From NCBI GenBank assembly GCA_963680875.1, contig OY804589.1, forward strand, positions 30,978,962 to 31,042,961: a stretch of DNA of 64,000 nt, read 5' to 3'. Positions 63,421 through 64,000 of this stretch are shown here, piece by piece (the stretch's first letter is position 1; each line of letters begins with the position of its first letter). Origin of the DNA: Bathymodiolus brooksi (lineage: Eukaryota; Mollusca; Bivalvia; Mytilida; Modiolidae). The translations under genes and the position numbers were made by a program. The notes below the pieces were generated by a model. The model searched no databases. It had not been told where the DNA came from and saw nothing but the letters and a program-made list of their open reading frames with translations.

Positions 63421-64000
63421 TCGTAAGTAACCGTGACTGGACACTTAGATGGAATGACTCACTCACCAGTTCAAGAAGACAAGAAAAGCTCATCGCGTCA
63501 AATATGTTTGTAAAACATTTCCATGATGGTGTTCTTAATGTTTTTTTTTAAAAGTGTTATTTTTTTGTGCCATTATCAATCTAAATATTTCTAACATAGA
63601 ATATGAGAGGTGTTATAGCATCCACTTTATGTCTGCCTAATTTGCTGCGTGTCACTAATTGTGACATTACGATTATATGTACCGGGAAGAAGATGTAACA
63701 CACACACTTTAACAAAGCTCAATGTCTTATATGTATAGTATTGATACAAGATATCATAGCGTAACAAAATTCTGATAGATTAAATTATTTCTTTTGTTAT
63801 ACCCATGTCAAACGTTGGATCTATATCATGTACAAATCTTCTTTACAATTTTTAGTAAAAGAAATAGTAGATACAAACTGAGATAGGATTGTAGGTATTG
63901 AGCTTCAAAGCCAACACTATAGGTGAACTTTTAAGTCGGCATTGTTATTGCAACTGGAGATCTTAATGGTGATTATATAAAAATACCAACTTGATAATTA
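63421..64000. other. AT-rich right-hand flank, no gene seen
   Basis: Contains homopolymer T runs near 63,540 and 63,560 and a short ACACACAC run near 63,699, but no open frame above background, tRNA or recognised repeat. No poly(A) tract or target-site duplication adjoining the retroelement tail could be identified. Confidence 0.5.

Noticed and set aside
63209..63551. 73- and 66-codon plus-strand frames
   Set aside because: Overlap the non-coding tail of the right retroelement copy in two different frames. The hydrophobic content comes from the T-rich tail.

Overview
The window is almost entirely one eukaryotic satellite DNA array. Positions 1 to about 60,893 hold roughly 108 head-to-tail copies of a 559-567 bp monomer, all on the same strand and with no inserted gene or transposon that I could see. 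The array runs off the left edge, so its true length is unknown but exceeds 60.9 kb. It stops abruptly inside a monomer, is followed by a 449 bp compound tetranucleotide microsatellite (60,893-61,341), and then by about 2.66 kb of AT-rich, non-satellite flank.

The flank contains stretches that I recognise from memory as dispersed repeats common in marine mussel (Mytilidae) genomes. One is a repeat at about 61,440-61,680. Another is the 3' part of a reverse-transcriptase element present as two oppositely oriented truncated copies (62,434-62,773 and 63,211-63,420). A bivalve, probably a mytilid, is therefore the best guess for the organism. This rests on recall, not on a search.

The monomer is itself an old trimer of three diverged subunits, A (~187 bp), B (~179 bp) and C (~196 bp). 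Each opens with a CTTCCGGTC block and shares a CTCTGCTT block that ends 69 bp in. On top of this, the array is a mosaic of higher-order repeats and displaced block duplications: 2-mer (~1,123 bp), 3-mer (1,680/1,681/1,696 bp), 4-mer (2,263 bp), 5-mer (~2,801 bp), 7-mer (3,922 bp), and blocks copied 5.6-9.0 kb away. Five homogenisation domains can be told apart by diagnostic variants: I, 1-15.7 kb; II, 15.7-26.7 kb; III, 26.7-40.2 kb; IV, 40.2-47.4 kb; V, 47.4-59.7 kb. A degenerate edge follows at 59.7-60.9 kb.

I see no convincing protein-coding gene. The many 61-93 codon open frames are satellite frames repeated once per monomer, and the 94-120 codon frames lie in the microsatellite. The only gene-like signal is a weak candidate internal exon at 61,969-62,074. 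The main interest is in the architecture and evolution of the satellite and its edge: trimeric monomers, switching higher-order periods, a 1,680 bp tandem copy differing at a single base, an array edge retaining variants of a distant domain, and a junction with a microsatellite containing a dense G-quadruplex motif.
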